A stretch of 64,000 bases of DNA from a virus, in IMG/VR virus record IMGVR_UViG_3300045125_000119, positions 82,165-146,164 of that record; one strand, 5' to 3'. The notes under the pieces are model-generated. The model saw only the letters and a list, made by a program, of their open reading frames with translations. It made no database searches and had not been told where the DNA came from. Position 1 is the stretch's first letter; each line of letters begins with the position of its first letter. Position numbers and translations under genes: made by a program. Below are positions 27,696 through 36,310 of this stretch, piece by piece.

Positions 27696-28317
27696 ATTTG
27701 ACTTAGTTGAACTTAAAAAATATGTAGATGACTGTCTTGATAAGTCGATACTTAGCAGCAGAATTTTGCTTGATCGAATGCGTGTGTTGGATGAGTCTTC
27801 TCGCAAGACTGCCGCTTATGCTGATCCGAAGTATGTTATGTTCTACTACCATTTGGGCAAATTCCTGAAAGCGGAATCAATGGTAGAAGTGGGGTTCAAT
27901 CTCGGCCTGCTTAGTGCTTGCTTCCTGAAATCCTGTAAAACGTTAAAGAAGTATGTCGGGTTCCAAGAACGCCGACAAGAATACTATTCTCCCCGACTCG
28001 GAACGCTTAACGTCAAAGCCAACTACAAAGGCGAGTTCCATATCCACGTCGGCAACTTCACGGATACCGAATTCACGGAAAAAATATCACCAAATTCATT
28101 AGATTTGGTCATACTTAATGACGAGGTTGGTTTCGACAAGCATTTGACCTATCTGGATTTTTTCTGGGATCATTTATCCGCCAACGGCATTATTGTGGCG
28201 GAATACATTGTCCGGCACACACCGGCCAGAGATGCGTTCAGAGCTTTTTGTGAAAGCAAGAGTCGAGAGCCGACGGTGTTTGAAACCCGTTACGGGACCG
28301 GCCTCGTTCAAAAGTAA
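27688..28317 (+). CDS. SAM methyltransferase-like protein
   Basis: Intact, 209 residues. KAESMVEVGFNLGLLSACFL is motif I; KYVGFQERRQEYYSPRLGTL replaces the usual acidic strand 2; LDLVILNDEVGFDKHLTYLD resembles the VDxDH loop of Methyltransf_24, and NGIIVAEYI is the next strand. Glycines of motif I are weaker than usual. Substrate unknown. It overlaps the homing nuclease by 8 bases, so the nuclease appears to have inserted just in front. Confidence 0.6.
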   Translation: MGEFDLVELKKYVDDCLDKSILSSRILLDRMRVLDESSRKTAAYADPKYVMFYYHLGKFLKAESMVEVGFNLGLLSACFLKSCKTLKKYVGFQERRQEYYSPRLGTLNVKANYKGEFHIHVGNFTDTEFTEKISPNSLDLVILNDEVGFDKHLTYLDFFWDHLSANGIIVAEYIVRHTPARDAFRAFCESKSREPTVFETRYGTGLVQK

Positions 28318-28328
28318 AGGATGAGAGG

Positions 28329-29383
28329 ATGAAAAAGACGAACTAAAGGAGTACCTGCTGCGTGATGCGGCGAGTCTCCGATCATTGAGTTTCAGCGAGA
28401 ATTACATTAAAGAATCTCTCGCCAACACCGAAAAGTGGGCCAAGACCGGTCTTTTGGGCGGAATATCCGACCCGTATATCGGTCGCCAGCTATCTCGCCT
28501 GATGCAGAATCAGTTGGAGTTTAACGAAGACGGATGGCAAGAGCCGAAGGTTTCGGAAGGAATGCCGGAACCCGATTACAGCACCGCCCAGATGAGGCGG
28601 ATAAGTATCCCCGTGGTACGGCGTGTTTTTGGCAGTTTCTTGCCCCATGCTTTTGGTATCGGTTCAGGTGATTTCGAGGCCAGAGGATCGGTTCTACTAC
28701 ACTGGTTTGGACGAGCGTCAAAACAGTTTGGTAATTACTGCCAAGACGAGATGGGTTGGGACGGACTGGTTGAATATGAACCGGCTGGACGAAGAAGGAC
28801 AATTTAGTCTGGACCGGGAAGCCGAAGAGGTTGCCCGGTTCTGTGAGACTTATTCTTACGATTGCGAGTCCGAAGTCATTCGTGATTTGACCAACAATGC
28901 CGGGAGTTCGGCCAAAGCCGAGTACAAAGACCCGGAGGATTTGGCGAATCTGATCGAAGGCATGGAGCTGCATATATCGGTGCCAAAATCAAAGGTCGTG
29001 AGGCGAACTGGATCGTGGTTTCTCCAAAAGTGGCAGAACTGCTTCGCCCATCTCTCAGCGAATGGGCCGACGGTCCATACCGTGGGATGTTGAGGGAAAA
29101 ATGGAAAGTATTTGAGTCCCGATATCCCGCCGAAGGTTCGATTTTGATGGGCCACAAGGACAATAGGCAGCACTATCTCGCAGGATATTTTTACTGTCCA
29201 TATGTACCGTTTTCGGTTCAGCTTGATTGGGACGACAAGAAACAGCAGTGGCACAACATTTTGTGGTTACGTTACGGGAAGAAGCTGATTGATTCAAATT
29301 TCTACGGGGTCATCGACATATCTAACTTGCCGAAGACTCAGACCGAGGAACCGGCACCCGAAGCGGCGGAAGAGGTGCAATAA
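28329..29383 (+). CDS. Probable major capsid or vertex protein, HK97 fold (frameshifts)
   Basis: MKKDELKEYLLRDAASLRSL (slip near 28345) opens with a T4-like head-protein leader; LSRLMQNQLEFN and ISIPVVRRVFGSFLPHAFG match the LVRRVFPxLIAxELVxVQPM segment of gp23-type capsid proteins. A slip near 28640 continues SVQVISRPEDRFYYTGLDER and LDREAEEVARFCETYSYDCE; another near 29000 gives NWIVVSPKVAELLRPSLSEW and SILMGHKDNRQHYLAGYFYC then PYVPF. About 350 residues, shorter than T4 gp23 (521). Assigned from motif order; a minor head protein is possible. Confidence 0.55.
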
Positions 29384-30131
29384 TGGGATACGAAATTACA
29401 TACAGTTATCACGAAAAAGCAGACGAGGGCTACAACAAAGAAGAAACTAAGAGCAAGAAGAAGAAGGTGGGCGATCCTTTCGAGGACGTGCCGCTCGAAA
29501 AACTTGCGTCGGAAATCATTAAATTGATGGCCCGGCGGGACATTTTCGTGGTCGGTTTTGAGATATTTGAACTCGCCAAGAAGGAAGTCACTTTCCGTGA
29601 AACCAGCTGGCGGAATCGTCCTCAAGAACCGCAAGTTTCTTTTCGATGACGACGATCCCGTAACGGTCAGTGAAGCGATTCAGCCGACTCTTCCACGAAA
29701 TTCCGCAGCACGCCCAACAGATTCCGCAGCACATGACTGTATCGGCAGAAGCGCCTCCGGTTCAGCCGGGTCTTCAGCCTCACAATCGTGGTCAACTTCG
29801 AGTGGTGAAATACATGATTTTCGCCCCGAATTGCAGATGATGCCGGAAGTAAAACAAAAGGGTTTGCGGTTTACGCCCGACAAGAAGTACCCTCGTCTTC
29901 CAGATTCAGCCGCACCCGACTGGTATCGGCGAGGTTTTCAAAATGGTGGACGATACCGGTCGAGAACAACTGGTATCGGACAAGTATTTTGTTCCCGGCG
30001 ATCCTGTATTGTTTGCAGATAGGGAACTTGGTTTCTCAGAAAGTCCTTCTCAGAGGGACGGCGGTAAGCCATATTGGGGTAATGCCGCCCAAGAACCCGA
30101 TATGCCCAACTTGCGGTCTGGACGACGATAA
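29383..30131 (+). CDS. Hypothetical structural protein with Gln/Pro linker (frameshifts)
   Basis: MGYEITYSYHEKADEGYNKE and a helix FEDVPLEKLASEIIKLMARR; a slip near 29600 gives GGIVLKNRKFLFDDDDPVTV, then another frame has IPQHAQQIPQHMTVSAEAPP, a Gln/Pro linker, and ELQMMPEVKQKGLRFTPDKK. The C-terminal part shows MVDDTGREQLVSDKYFVPGD and a CPTCG zinc-ribbon pair in the alternative frame at 30100. About 250 residues. Its start overlaps the capsid-like gene end by one base, so both probably belong to the virion. Confidence 0.5.
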
Positions 30132-30824
30132 TGGAACTGCCAGATCGTATCGTTGTGGAAAATATTCCCTCGGTGATTGATGGGCCATTTTTCTCGCCAA
30201 TCTATCCCGGCGAACCCATTTCTGTTACAATTGATTTAACATTGCCCGTCGATATTGGCGGGCAGTGCGTTGTGATAATTCCCGAAAGGCGTAAGTCAGA
30301 TGAACAACGAAAGAAAATTCAAAAAGAAAAAGGAACGGGAAAGAAGGTCAAGGAGAAGATGGCCGTTCGACGTGCAGCCCTGCACGAACACCGTAAAGAG
30401 CAACGGGCCGAAGAACTGCGTCTTCAGGCCGAATTTGAACTCAAAAACGGCAAACCCGAACCTATTCTGAATGACCCGGAAGCTATTCTGCGTCGTGAGG
30501 AAAAAGAAAAAGGCCAATGTCGAAGACCGCCTCAAGAGGAACCTTGCTATATTGGAGGCTCTCGAAGCGGAATACGATCAGGAGCAAACTCTGCGACAGA
30601 AAGTTAACGAGAAGCTCGAAGAAGAGGGGCACACCACAATAAAGGCCAAACTCGACGCCATGCACAAGAAGGCCAAAGAAATACAGCAAATCATGAGCGG
30701 TGTATCTAAGGTCGGGCAAGGATCGACTCCGGCCGAACTCACCCCAGAAGAAATGAGCTTGGCGTCCAAAGTCGAAGAGGAAATTGTGGTGGCCGAAAAT
30801 ATTTCCCAGGAATCTGAAAAATAA
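30131..30824 (+). CDS. Coiled-coil protein (one frameshift)
   Basis: MELPDRIVVENIPSVIDGPF starts a small beta domain; from residue 58 a Lys/Glu-rich helix (KKIQKEKGTGKKVKEKMAVR) runs on. After a slip near 30510 LAILEALEAEYDQEQTLRQK, KLDAMHKKAKEIQQIMSGVS and an acidic tail follow. About 230 residues. The coiled coil and position next to the capsid-like gene suggest a scaffold or structural role; not recognised. Confidence 0.55.
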
Positions 30825-30932
30825 ACTAAAGTCCTCTGGCACTTTCAGCGATATAGGGTACAACAGAGGCGTCGGACTGACCGACACCGCAGACAACCTT
30901 CAGCAACCTTCAGTAACTACGGAGAACAACTA
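30825..30932 (+). promoter_or_regulatory. Leader of the SSB gene with repeated CAACCTTCAG
   Basis: The 108-base gap holds a direct repeat, CAACCTTCAGCAACCTTCAG (30896-30915), just ahead of TACGGAGAACAACTA and the ATG. In T4, gp32 binds its own leader to repress translation; an unstructured repeat here would suit the same control, which is inference. Confidence 0.35.
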
Positions 30933-31916
30933 ATGGCACTGGAATTTGAACCCCTCGATATGGCGGAAGTCGCAACCGAATCTGAACGGGTAAATACCGA
31001 GCAGGGAGCGGGCGACGGCTTCCTCGACAAGTTTGTAAAGCTGCCGGAACGTAACGGCTACGTCATGATGCGTATTCTGCCCCGGAAGAAGGGCCAGAAG
31101 CTTTACTGCGCCACCCGCACCCACCGTCTCACCAATCCGACGACTGGTCAAAGCAAGAGCCTCCACTGCCCGAAGGAACTGGTCATGACTGACCGGGGTC
31201 CGAGGTGGCAGGGTGAGTGCATCATCTGCAAATACTACAGCGACCTGTGGCAGAAGTCGGAAAAGCTTAACGGTAAGGCTCAAGAAGACCTTCAACAGAA
31301 GGCTCGTGAAATCAAGCCGGTTGAGCGGTATTACTACAACGTGATTGTCCGTCAGGAGAAGGACAAGAACGGGGCGGTTCACACGAACGTCGGCCCGAAG
31401 ATTTACTCCTGCGGCAAGACCGTACACGCCAAGATCATGCGTGCCATTGTCGGCGATCAGTCGATGGGCGAAAAGCCTCTCGGCGACATCACCAATCCGA
31501 CCAACGGCCGTGACTTCCGCTTGGTGAAAGCCGTTGTCAAGTCTGGCGGCAACGAGTACCCGAACTACGACAACTCGAAGTTCGAGGAACCGTCCCCGTT
31601 GGGCGAGATGGACGAAATGGAAGGTTGGATCGAGAACCTCAACGACCTTTCGGCTCTGCGAGTCCTCAAGGACGAAGAAGTCCTGAAGCACGAGTTGAAG
31701 GTTCACCTTGGACTCGTGAAAGAAGAGGGTGCCAAGGACGATCTGGCCGAGTTCCGTTCCGCTCCGTCGGCCGCATCGAGTGCATCGCCGTCTGACGCCG
31801 AAGAAACTGTGCGTGAAGAACTCACTTCTAAGCCTGCGGCCAAGGCCGAGGCCAAGAAGCAAGAAGAAGACGTTCTGGCCGACGACGATTTCATGAAAGA
31901 ATTGGGCGAAATGTAA
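30933..31916 (+). CDS. gp32-like single-stranded DNA-binding protein
   Basis: Intact, 327 residues. Zinc ligands match gp32: His78/Cys79 in SLHCPKEL and Cys96/Cys99 in ECIICKYY. The OB-fold core spans about residues 25-235, with aromatic DNA-contact candidates in VERYYYNVIVRQEKD. The C-terminus is disordered and acidic, ending DVLADDDFMKELGEM, as in gp32 where it binds partner proteins. It coats single-stranded DNA in replication and recombination. Followed by two hairpins and then uvsX, so the two key recombination genes sit side by side. GGAGAACAACTA precedes the ATG. Confidence 0.9.
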   Translation: MALEFEPLDMAEVATESERVNTEQGAGDGFLDKFVKLPERNGYVMMRILPRKKGQKLYCATRTHRLTNPTTGQSKSLHCPKELVMTDRGPRWQGECIICKYYSDLWQKSEKLNGKAQEDLQQKAREIKPVERYYYNVIVRQEKDKNGAVHTNVGPKIYSCGKTVHAKIMRAIVGDQSMGEKPLGDITNPTNGRDFRLVKAVVKSGGNEYPNYDNSKFEEPSPLGEMDEMEGWIENLNDLSALRVLKDEEVLKHELKVHLGLVKEEGAKDDLAEFRSAPSAASSASPSDAEETVREELTSKPAAKAEAKKQEEDVLADDDFMKELGEM

Positions 31917-31920
31917 TCAC

Positions 31921-31965
31921 AACGGGAGAGCTACTTGGCTCCTACATCTAGGTGGCTCTCCCGTT
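31921..31965 (+). terminator. Hairpin 1 after the SSB gene
   Basis: AACGGGAGAGC pairs with GCTCTCCCGTT across a 23-base loop. It lies immediately before a second, stronger hairpin. Confidence 0.55.
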
Positions 31966-31966
31966 G

Positions 31967-31998
31967 GGCCGTGTAGTTAAATCTACACGGCCTTTTTT
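31967..31998 (+). terminator. Intrinsic terminator between SSB and uvsX
   Basis: GGCCGTGTAG-ttaaat-CTACACGGCC followed by TTTTTT: perfect 10-bp stem with U tract. Confidence 0.9.
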
Positions 31999-32028
31999 AT
32001 GTGCATATACAACCACAAGGAGATAGAG

Positions 32029-33276
32029 ATGGCTAAGAAGAAGGCAGCCTCGACCGAAATTGATGATGAGTATTTCAAAGAATTGGCAGAAGCGACCGGC
32101 GGTTCGGTTATAGACGACATCGACAGCGTGAGCTATTTCGTTGACACGGGCAACTTGGCGGTCAACTATATTTGCAGCGGTTTGTTCATTAAAGGTGGTG
32201 TCCCCGGCGGCAAAGTCACCGAGATTTTTGGTCCGTCTTCTTCGAGCAAATCGCTTTTCGGCAACAACATTCTGTTCGGCTGTCAGAAGATCAAAGGCAT
32301 CGCCATATTGATCGACGCCGAAAACTCGGCCAACAAAGAGTTCATCAAGAAGGCGTCTCACGCCGACCTCAAGAAGATGCTCCGTTACCAGCCGCCGACA
32401 CTGGAAAAGGTGTTCGCAAAGGTGTACGAAGTGGTTCGGGCCATTCGTGCGAAGAAAGGCCCGAACGTTCCCATTGTAATCGTTTACGACTCGATCACCG
32501 TCTCGCCATGTGAGCGGGAACTGCGGGAAGTACAACTCCCAGAAAACTACACCCAAGCCGACTTCAAGCGAATCGTCGGTGCAAAAAGTCAGCCCGGCGA
32601 ACGGGCCAAGGTGTGCAGTACCGAGTTCCGCAAGCTCGGATCGTTCATGGAAGAGAACAACGTCACGTTCATCGTCTTGAACCAGACCCGATCCAAGATC
32701 GGCGTGATGTACGGCAACCCGGAAACGACCGGCGGCGGCGGCACCTCTCTGGAGTTTTACGCTTCGTGTCGGTTGCGGCCTCAGACGTATGCGAAGATCG
32801 AAGAGAAGTTGACTTCCAAGAAAAAGATCATTCGTGGAATCAACGTCAAAATGGTGAACAAGAAGAACAAGACTCACCGGCCTTATGTCGAGTCGGACGG
32901 AATCCAACTCACCTTCGACAAAGGCATCAATCCTCTCGGCGGCTTGCTGTCGTGTTTGCTGGACTCAGGCCGCATTGAGAAGGCTGGTACGGGCTATTTC
33001 TTGGTGAAAGAGCCGTGGGCCGGTGGGTCTGAAGTCAAATTCCGTGGCAGTCTCGATAGCGGTAACAGCGTGCCGATGGACGTGCTGTTGAAGTGCCCCC
33101 GGCTGATCGACGCCGAAACGGAAGATGAGGTCAAAGCTTACCTCGAACCGTTCCGGGATGCGATGAACTACAAGATCGAGGGCGACATCGAGCAAACCGA
33201 AGTCGGCGACGGCGACAACGAAGACATTGATTCCGGTATTGACGAGGCGATTGACGCCGAACTGTCTGGCGAGTGA
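32029..33276 (+). CDS. uvsX: UvsX/RecA-type recombinase
   Basis: AAGGAGATAGAG precedes the ATG at 32029, chosen over the frame's earlier ATG at 31999, which lies in the terminator tail. 415 residues, intact. Walker A is VTEIFGPSSSSKSLFG (residues 63-78), Walker B NVPIVIVYDSITVSP, and the TSLEFYASCRLR segment matches the RecA/UvsX L2 region and its following strand. The C-terminus is acidic (DGDNEDIDSGIDEAIDAE). It forms filaments on SSB-coated DNA for strand exchange and recombination-dependent replication. Confidence 0.92.
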   Translation: MAKKKAASTEIDDEYFKELAEATGGSVIDDIDSVSYFVDTGNLAVNYICSGLFIKGGVPGGKVTEIFGPSSSSKSLFGNNILFGCQKIKGIAILIDAENSANKEFIKKASHADLKKMLRYQPPTLEKVFAKVYEVVRAIRAKKGPNVPIVIVYDSITVSPCERELREVQLPENYTQADFKRIVGAKSQPGERAKVCSTEFRKLGSFMEENNVTFIVLNQTRSKIGVMYGNPETTGGGGTSLEFYASCRLRPQTYAKIEEKLTSKKKIIRGINVKMVNKKNKTHRPYVESDGIQLTFDKGINPLGGLLSCLLDSGRIEKAGTGYFLVKEPWAGGSEVKFRGSLDSGNSVPMDVLLKCPRLIDAETEDEVKAYLEPFRDAMNYKIEGDIEQTEVGDGDNEDIDSGIDEAIDAELSGE

Positions 33277-33285
33277 CGTGATCGG

Positions 33286-33336
33286 TGTCGTGATTCGAGA
33301 TTTTCGTCCGAACGGACCCTCGAATCACGACATTTT
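33286..33336 (+). terminator. Intrinsic terminator after uvsX with repeated TGTCGTGATTC
   Basis: TGTCGTGATTCGAG (33286) pairs with CTCGAATCACGACA (33319), then TTTT; the loop holds a second stem GTCCG/CGGAC. TGTCGTGATTC occurs twice more just downstream (33335-33358), at the end of the convergent gene, so the element may end transcripts from both sides. Confidence 0.85.
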
Positions 33337-33344
33337 GTCGTGAT

Positions 33345-33821
33345 TCATGTCGTGATTCGTTTCTCTACGAAGTATTTGCCCCCACCGACTTTGATCGGAC
33401 TGAATCCCATCTTTTGGAGCATTTCGAGCGACCGCCGCAAGTGATTGCAGAAACAGGCGGTCGTCAATTTGTGCTTCGAGAATTTTTCTCGCAAGTCTCC
33501 CAGAGTTACCACCTTCCCGTTCATCAGTTGCTTGATGATGTAGTCACGGATGGCGTCGGCATTTTTCAAGATTGTCGGTCGGTCCCGTCTTTCTTTGGTG
33601 ATTTTGGTTTCTAGTACCTCGAACTCGATTTGAGGGTTCTGGTAGTTCGGATCGCAGATCGCAGGTGCCAGTTCAGCCAAGTCCATTACTTTGCCACGAT
33701 TCAATTTGACTATGGACATCTCCACGTCGAACGTTTTTGAGAACTCGATTAGTTGCGGATAATTTTCTTCGTGCGTGAAAAATCTACGCCCGCCTTTTGC
33801 TTCGATCATTAGACAATTCAT
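33345..33821 (-). CDS. Hypothetical protein, 158 aa, winged-helix-like C-terminus
   Basis: Intact. MNCLMIEAKGGRRFFTHEEN and YPQLIEFSKTFDVEMSIVKL form an alpha/beta N-terminus. The C-terminal part NADAIRDYIIKQLMNGKVVT and LGDLREKFSKHKLTTACFCN-HLRRSLEML reads like a winged helix (three helices then a GKYFVEK wing). A DNA-binding regulator is possible. Convergent with uvsX and divergent from the amidoligase gene. Confidence 0.6.
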   Translation of the reverse strand: MNCLMIEAKGGRRFFTHEENYPQLIEFSKTFDVEMSIVKLNRGKVMDLAELAPAICDPNYQNPQIEFEVLETKITKERRDRPTILKNADAIRDYIIKQLMNGKVVTLGDLREKFSKHKLTTACFCNHLRRSLEMLQKMGFSPIKVGGGKYFVEKRITT

Positions 33822-33917
33822 ATGAGCCTCCCTACGGCACAGGAATTATACTCTGTACCAGGGAAATACGCAATTTTACTCGATTTAACTGGACATATAA
33901 TGGAAGGGGAAAACACA

Positions 33918-34934
33918 ATGGAAGACAAAAAACCTTATATTGATTGTTCTTATGTTCGTCGGTTCGGAGCGGAAATCGAAATAAATGCCTTGGACGGGCG
34001 AAGCAAGCCGGTTTTGAAGGCGCACTACCAGACGGCATACACTTCGTCGGAAACCTAGTGCGTAAAACGACTTCCGAGAAAGTGATCGTTCACAAATGGG
34101 GCCACGACCACAACAACGACTCGTGGGTGGTAAAGCCCGACGGCAGTTGCGGGATGGAAGTGTGCAGTCCGGTTTGCAAAGGTTGGCACGGACTGAAGCG
34201 GGTTTGCAAGGTTATTGAAGCTTTTTCCAATGAGCCGAAGATAAGTGCCGATCACCGGTGTTCGTTGCACGTTCACATAGACGTTAGTGATCTGTCGATT
34301 GAGCAGTTGTGTTCTGTGATTGCGTGGTGGGTGAAGTGTGAGCCTGTTTTCCTCGATTCGGTGCCTCCCAGCAGGAAAAAGAACCGGTACTGTCAGTTCA
34401 TCGGCTTGTGGGATTTGTTCGAGGAAAACTCGACTTTAAGCATGGATCAGCTTATCAAAAAGTTCGGCAACTCCAAGTACGGCTCACTGAACACATACCA
34501 TCTGAAAATGGGTAAGCGGCAGACAATTGAGTTCCGTATTATGGAGGGTGATTGCTGCAAAAATCCCTATATGGCTAAAAATTGGCTGCGACTGCTGGTG
34601 CATTTTGTCGAGCCGCACCTGCAAGCTGCCGCCCCCGGCCGAATACCGAGAAGGTGATTCTATGAGCGGGTGGTGTTGGCTCGATCCGCACGACGTTTTC
34701 AAGGTTCTGGGACTCGGCGGCGATTACGAGTTGTCTCCCGGACTGATACAGGTTAGAAATTGGTTTTTGAGCCGTTTGTTGCACAATTGCACTTCGGGAT
34801 CAGAAGGATCGGTTTTGAGCGAAAAAGCCCGACAATTTGCCTATTCTCAGTACAAAGAGATGTACCTAAATTTCGGATTAAATATCATGCCTCCGAACGA
34901 TCTGGAGGTACGCTTTGTACGACGATATCTTTAG
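33918..34934 (+). CDS. Amidoligase family protein (frameshifts)
   Basis: GGAAGGGGAAAAC precedes ATG 33918. YVRRFGAEIEINALDG is the first strand with the GxExE motif of amidoligases (glutamine-synthetase/GCS fold); after a slip near 34010 DSWVVKPDGSCGMEVCSPVC gives the DGS-GxExxSP block and CSLHVHIDVSDL the cgxHVHv block. Later RQTIEFRIMEGD fits the final ExR strand. A slip near 34630 leads to SMSGWCWLDPHDVFKVLGLG and a helical end. About 335 residues. Such enzymes make amide bonds between amino acids, peptides or polyamines; the substrate here is open. Confidence 0.75.
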
Positions 34935-34966
34935 AAATTGAGACTATATACTAAGGAGAGGCAAAT

Positions 34967-35409
34967 ATGCAACATATCAGTTTGGACGAGACGATTGAGC
35001 AAATGCGGGCGATGGGAGAGCAGTTGGTGCCTTTCAACAGCCCGACCAGTGAGACTGATTTGCACGTCATAAAGACACGGGATGTGACTGTCGAAGGGTA
35101 CGATTTGGTTTTGTACTATACCAAAAACAAGCACGAAACTCATCGTACCGAGATTTTGCAAATATACGGCAAGACGGCTCCTTTCTTGCCCTTCTTTCTG
35201 ATCTGTAAGCTTGCGAAGAAGTTCTTGGGCGAAGCCGAACTGAGTTTGGTCGAATTGTTCCGGGGAATCGAAAAGTCTACTGTTGGACGGTCAGCCTAGA
35301 CGACGATGGCAAGCCGATCCCTTCACCCTACGATGCCGAAGCCGAAGATTGTACTTACGAAGGTTTTCGATACTCGTACTTGCAGCCGAGTCAGGTTAAT
35401 TTTTATTGA
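34967..35409 (+). CDS. Hypothetical protein, about 147 aa (one frameshift)
   Basis: CTAAGGAGAGGCAAAT precedes the ATG, a strong site. MQHISLDETIEQMRAMGEQL, YDLVLYYTKNKHETHRTEIL and GKTAPFLPFFLICKLAKKFL; after a slip near 35265 KVYCWTVSLDDDGKPIPSPY and GFRYSYLQPSQVNFY. Mixed alpha/beta, no family recognised. Confidence 0.6.
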
Positions 35410-35443
35410 TGTCGGAGTACCATATATAAATTAAAGGAGTAAC

Positions 35444-35875
35444 ATGGGAGCGTCATCAGTAACAGGGGTTGGTCAGACATCGGCACGCAAGAGAATTGCG
35501 TACAGAGATGAAGAATCTGTTTCTAACGTAGACTTAAATCCAAAGGTGGTGGCGGCTGGCCTACTGACATTGGACGGCTCAGGGGCAGGGTCCGTACCTT
35601 TTGTTGATTTTTACGGTACTCTCGTAGCATCTTGTGATTCTGGAGGCTGTTCTTGGAATGCGACTGTAGAAATAGCTGTGGGCACTTCCTATCAAACAGG
35701 CGATGCTGATTATGCTGCAATAAGATGGCAAGTTTTGTGCGACGATCCAGTATTTTCTCGTTCCCAACTTTTAAGTGGCACCGCTCAAAAACCAGCGTGC
35801 TTAATTTCATTCAGTGGCGAACCAAATGCAACAATAAGTTACATCGTATCCACCACGGGCAATAGACATTCTTAA
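35444..35875 (+). CDS. Hypothetical beta-rich protein, 143 aa
   Basis: Intact, with AAAGGAGTAAC before the ATG. After a polar N-terminus, residues 30-143 are beta-rich and Gly/Ser-rich: LLTLDGSGAGSVPFVDFYGT, SWNATVEIAVGTSYQTGDAD and ISFSGEPNATISYIVSTTG. This looks like a small jelly-roll or Ig-like virion or secreted protein. AT-rich and stands alone between terminator hairpins. Confidence 0.6.
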   Translation: MGASSVTGVGQTSARKRIAYRDEESVSNVDLNPKVVAAGLLTLDGSGAGSVPFVDFYGTLVASCDSGGCSWNATVEIAVGTSYQTGDADYAAIRWQVLCDDPVFSRSQLLSGTAQKPACLISFSGEPNATISYIVSTTGNRHS

Positions 35876-35879
35876 AAAA

Positions 35880-35910
35880 CCACCCCCGCTTACTGGCGGG
35901 GGTGTTCTTT
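35880..35910. terminator. Bidirectional terminator hairpin
   Basis: CACCCCCGC-ttactg-GCGGGGGTG followed by TTCTTT on the plus strand and preceded by AAAAAAC, which gives a U tract on the minus strand. Lies between convergent genes. Confidence 0.8.
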
Positions 35911-36310
35911 GGTATTTCCAATTGTGCTGTGGAAGCATTTGGCAAAACCTTCGGGCGGCAAGGTGTACGGGCTGTTGACCGGCAATCCGAGTTCCAGCCG
36001 TATTTCTTCCAGTCTCTTGCTGAAGCAGTTCAACCACCAGTAAGTCGCACTGTGGTGAATCACGTTGTCGTAGGCGAAATCGACCTCTTCGCCCTCGTAT
36101 TTCCCCCAAAACTCCACGTTCGGAGGGACTTCCTTGCGAACCACCGAAATGTGAGGTGCGTACATCTGCTTGTTCAGTTGAACCATACCGAGCGGGATCA
36201 GCCCGGTAGTATTCACTGATTCCGGGGTCAATATCGACAACCAGCCGGTAGCCGACGTTTTCGCCCGGCTGGTTGTATTTCAATATTCCCTTCGACCAAT
36301 ATAGTGTCAT
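35890..36310 (-). CDS. 2H phosphoesterase-like protein (one frameshift)
   Basis: MTLYWSKGILKYNQPGENVG and YRLVVDIDPGISEYYR, slip near 36200, then IPLGMVQLNKQMYAPHISVV. Two H-x-S/T motifs are present, PHISVVR and, 80 residues on, KCFHSTIGN, the signature of the 2H (LigT/CPDase) superfamily. Members open or join 2',3'-cyclic phosphate RNA ends. Start overlaps the stop of the CCA-adding enzyme by four bases (ATGA), so the two are translationally coupled. About 139 residues. Family probable; RNA end repair is inferred from coupling and the other RNA repair genes. Confidence 0.7.

Noticed and set aside
30930-32907. Minus-strand frames of over 300 codons opposite SSB and uvsX
   Set aside because: Mirror frames of highly conserved genes with a codon bias that leaves the antisense open; no ribosome sites.
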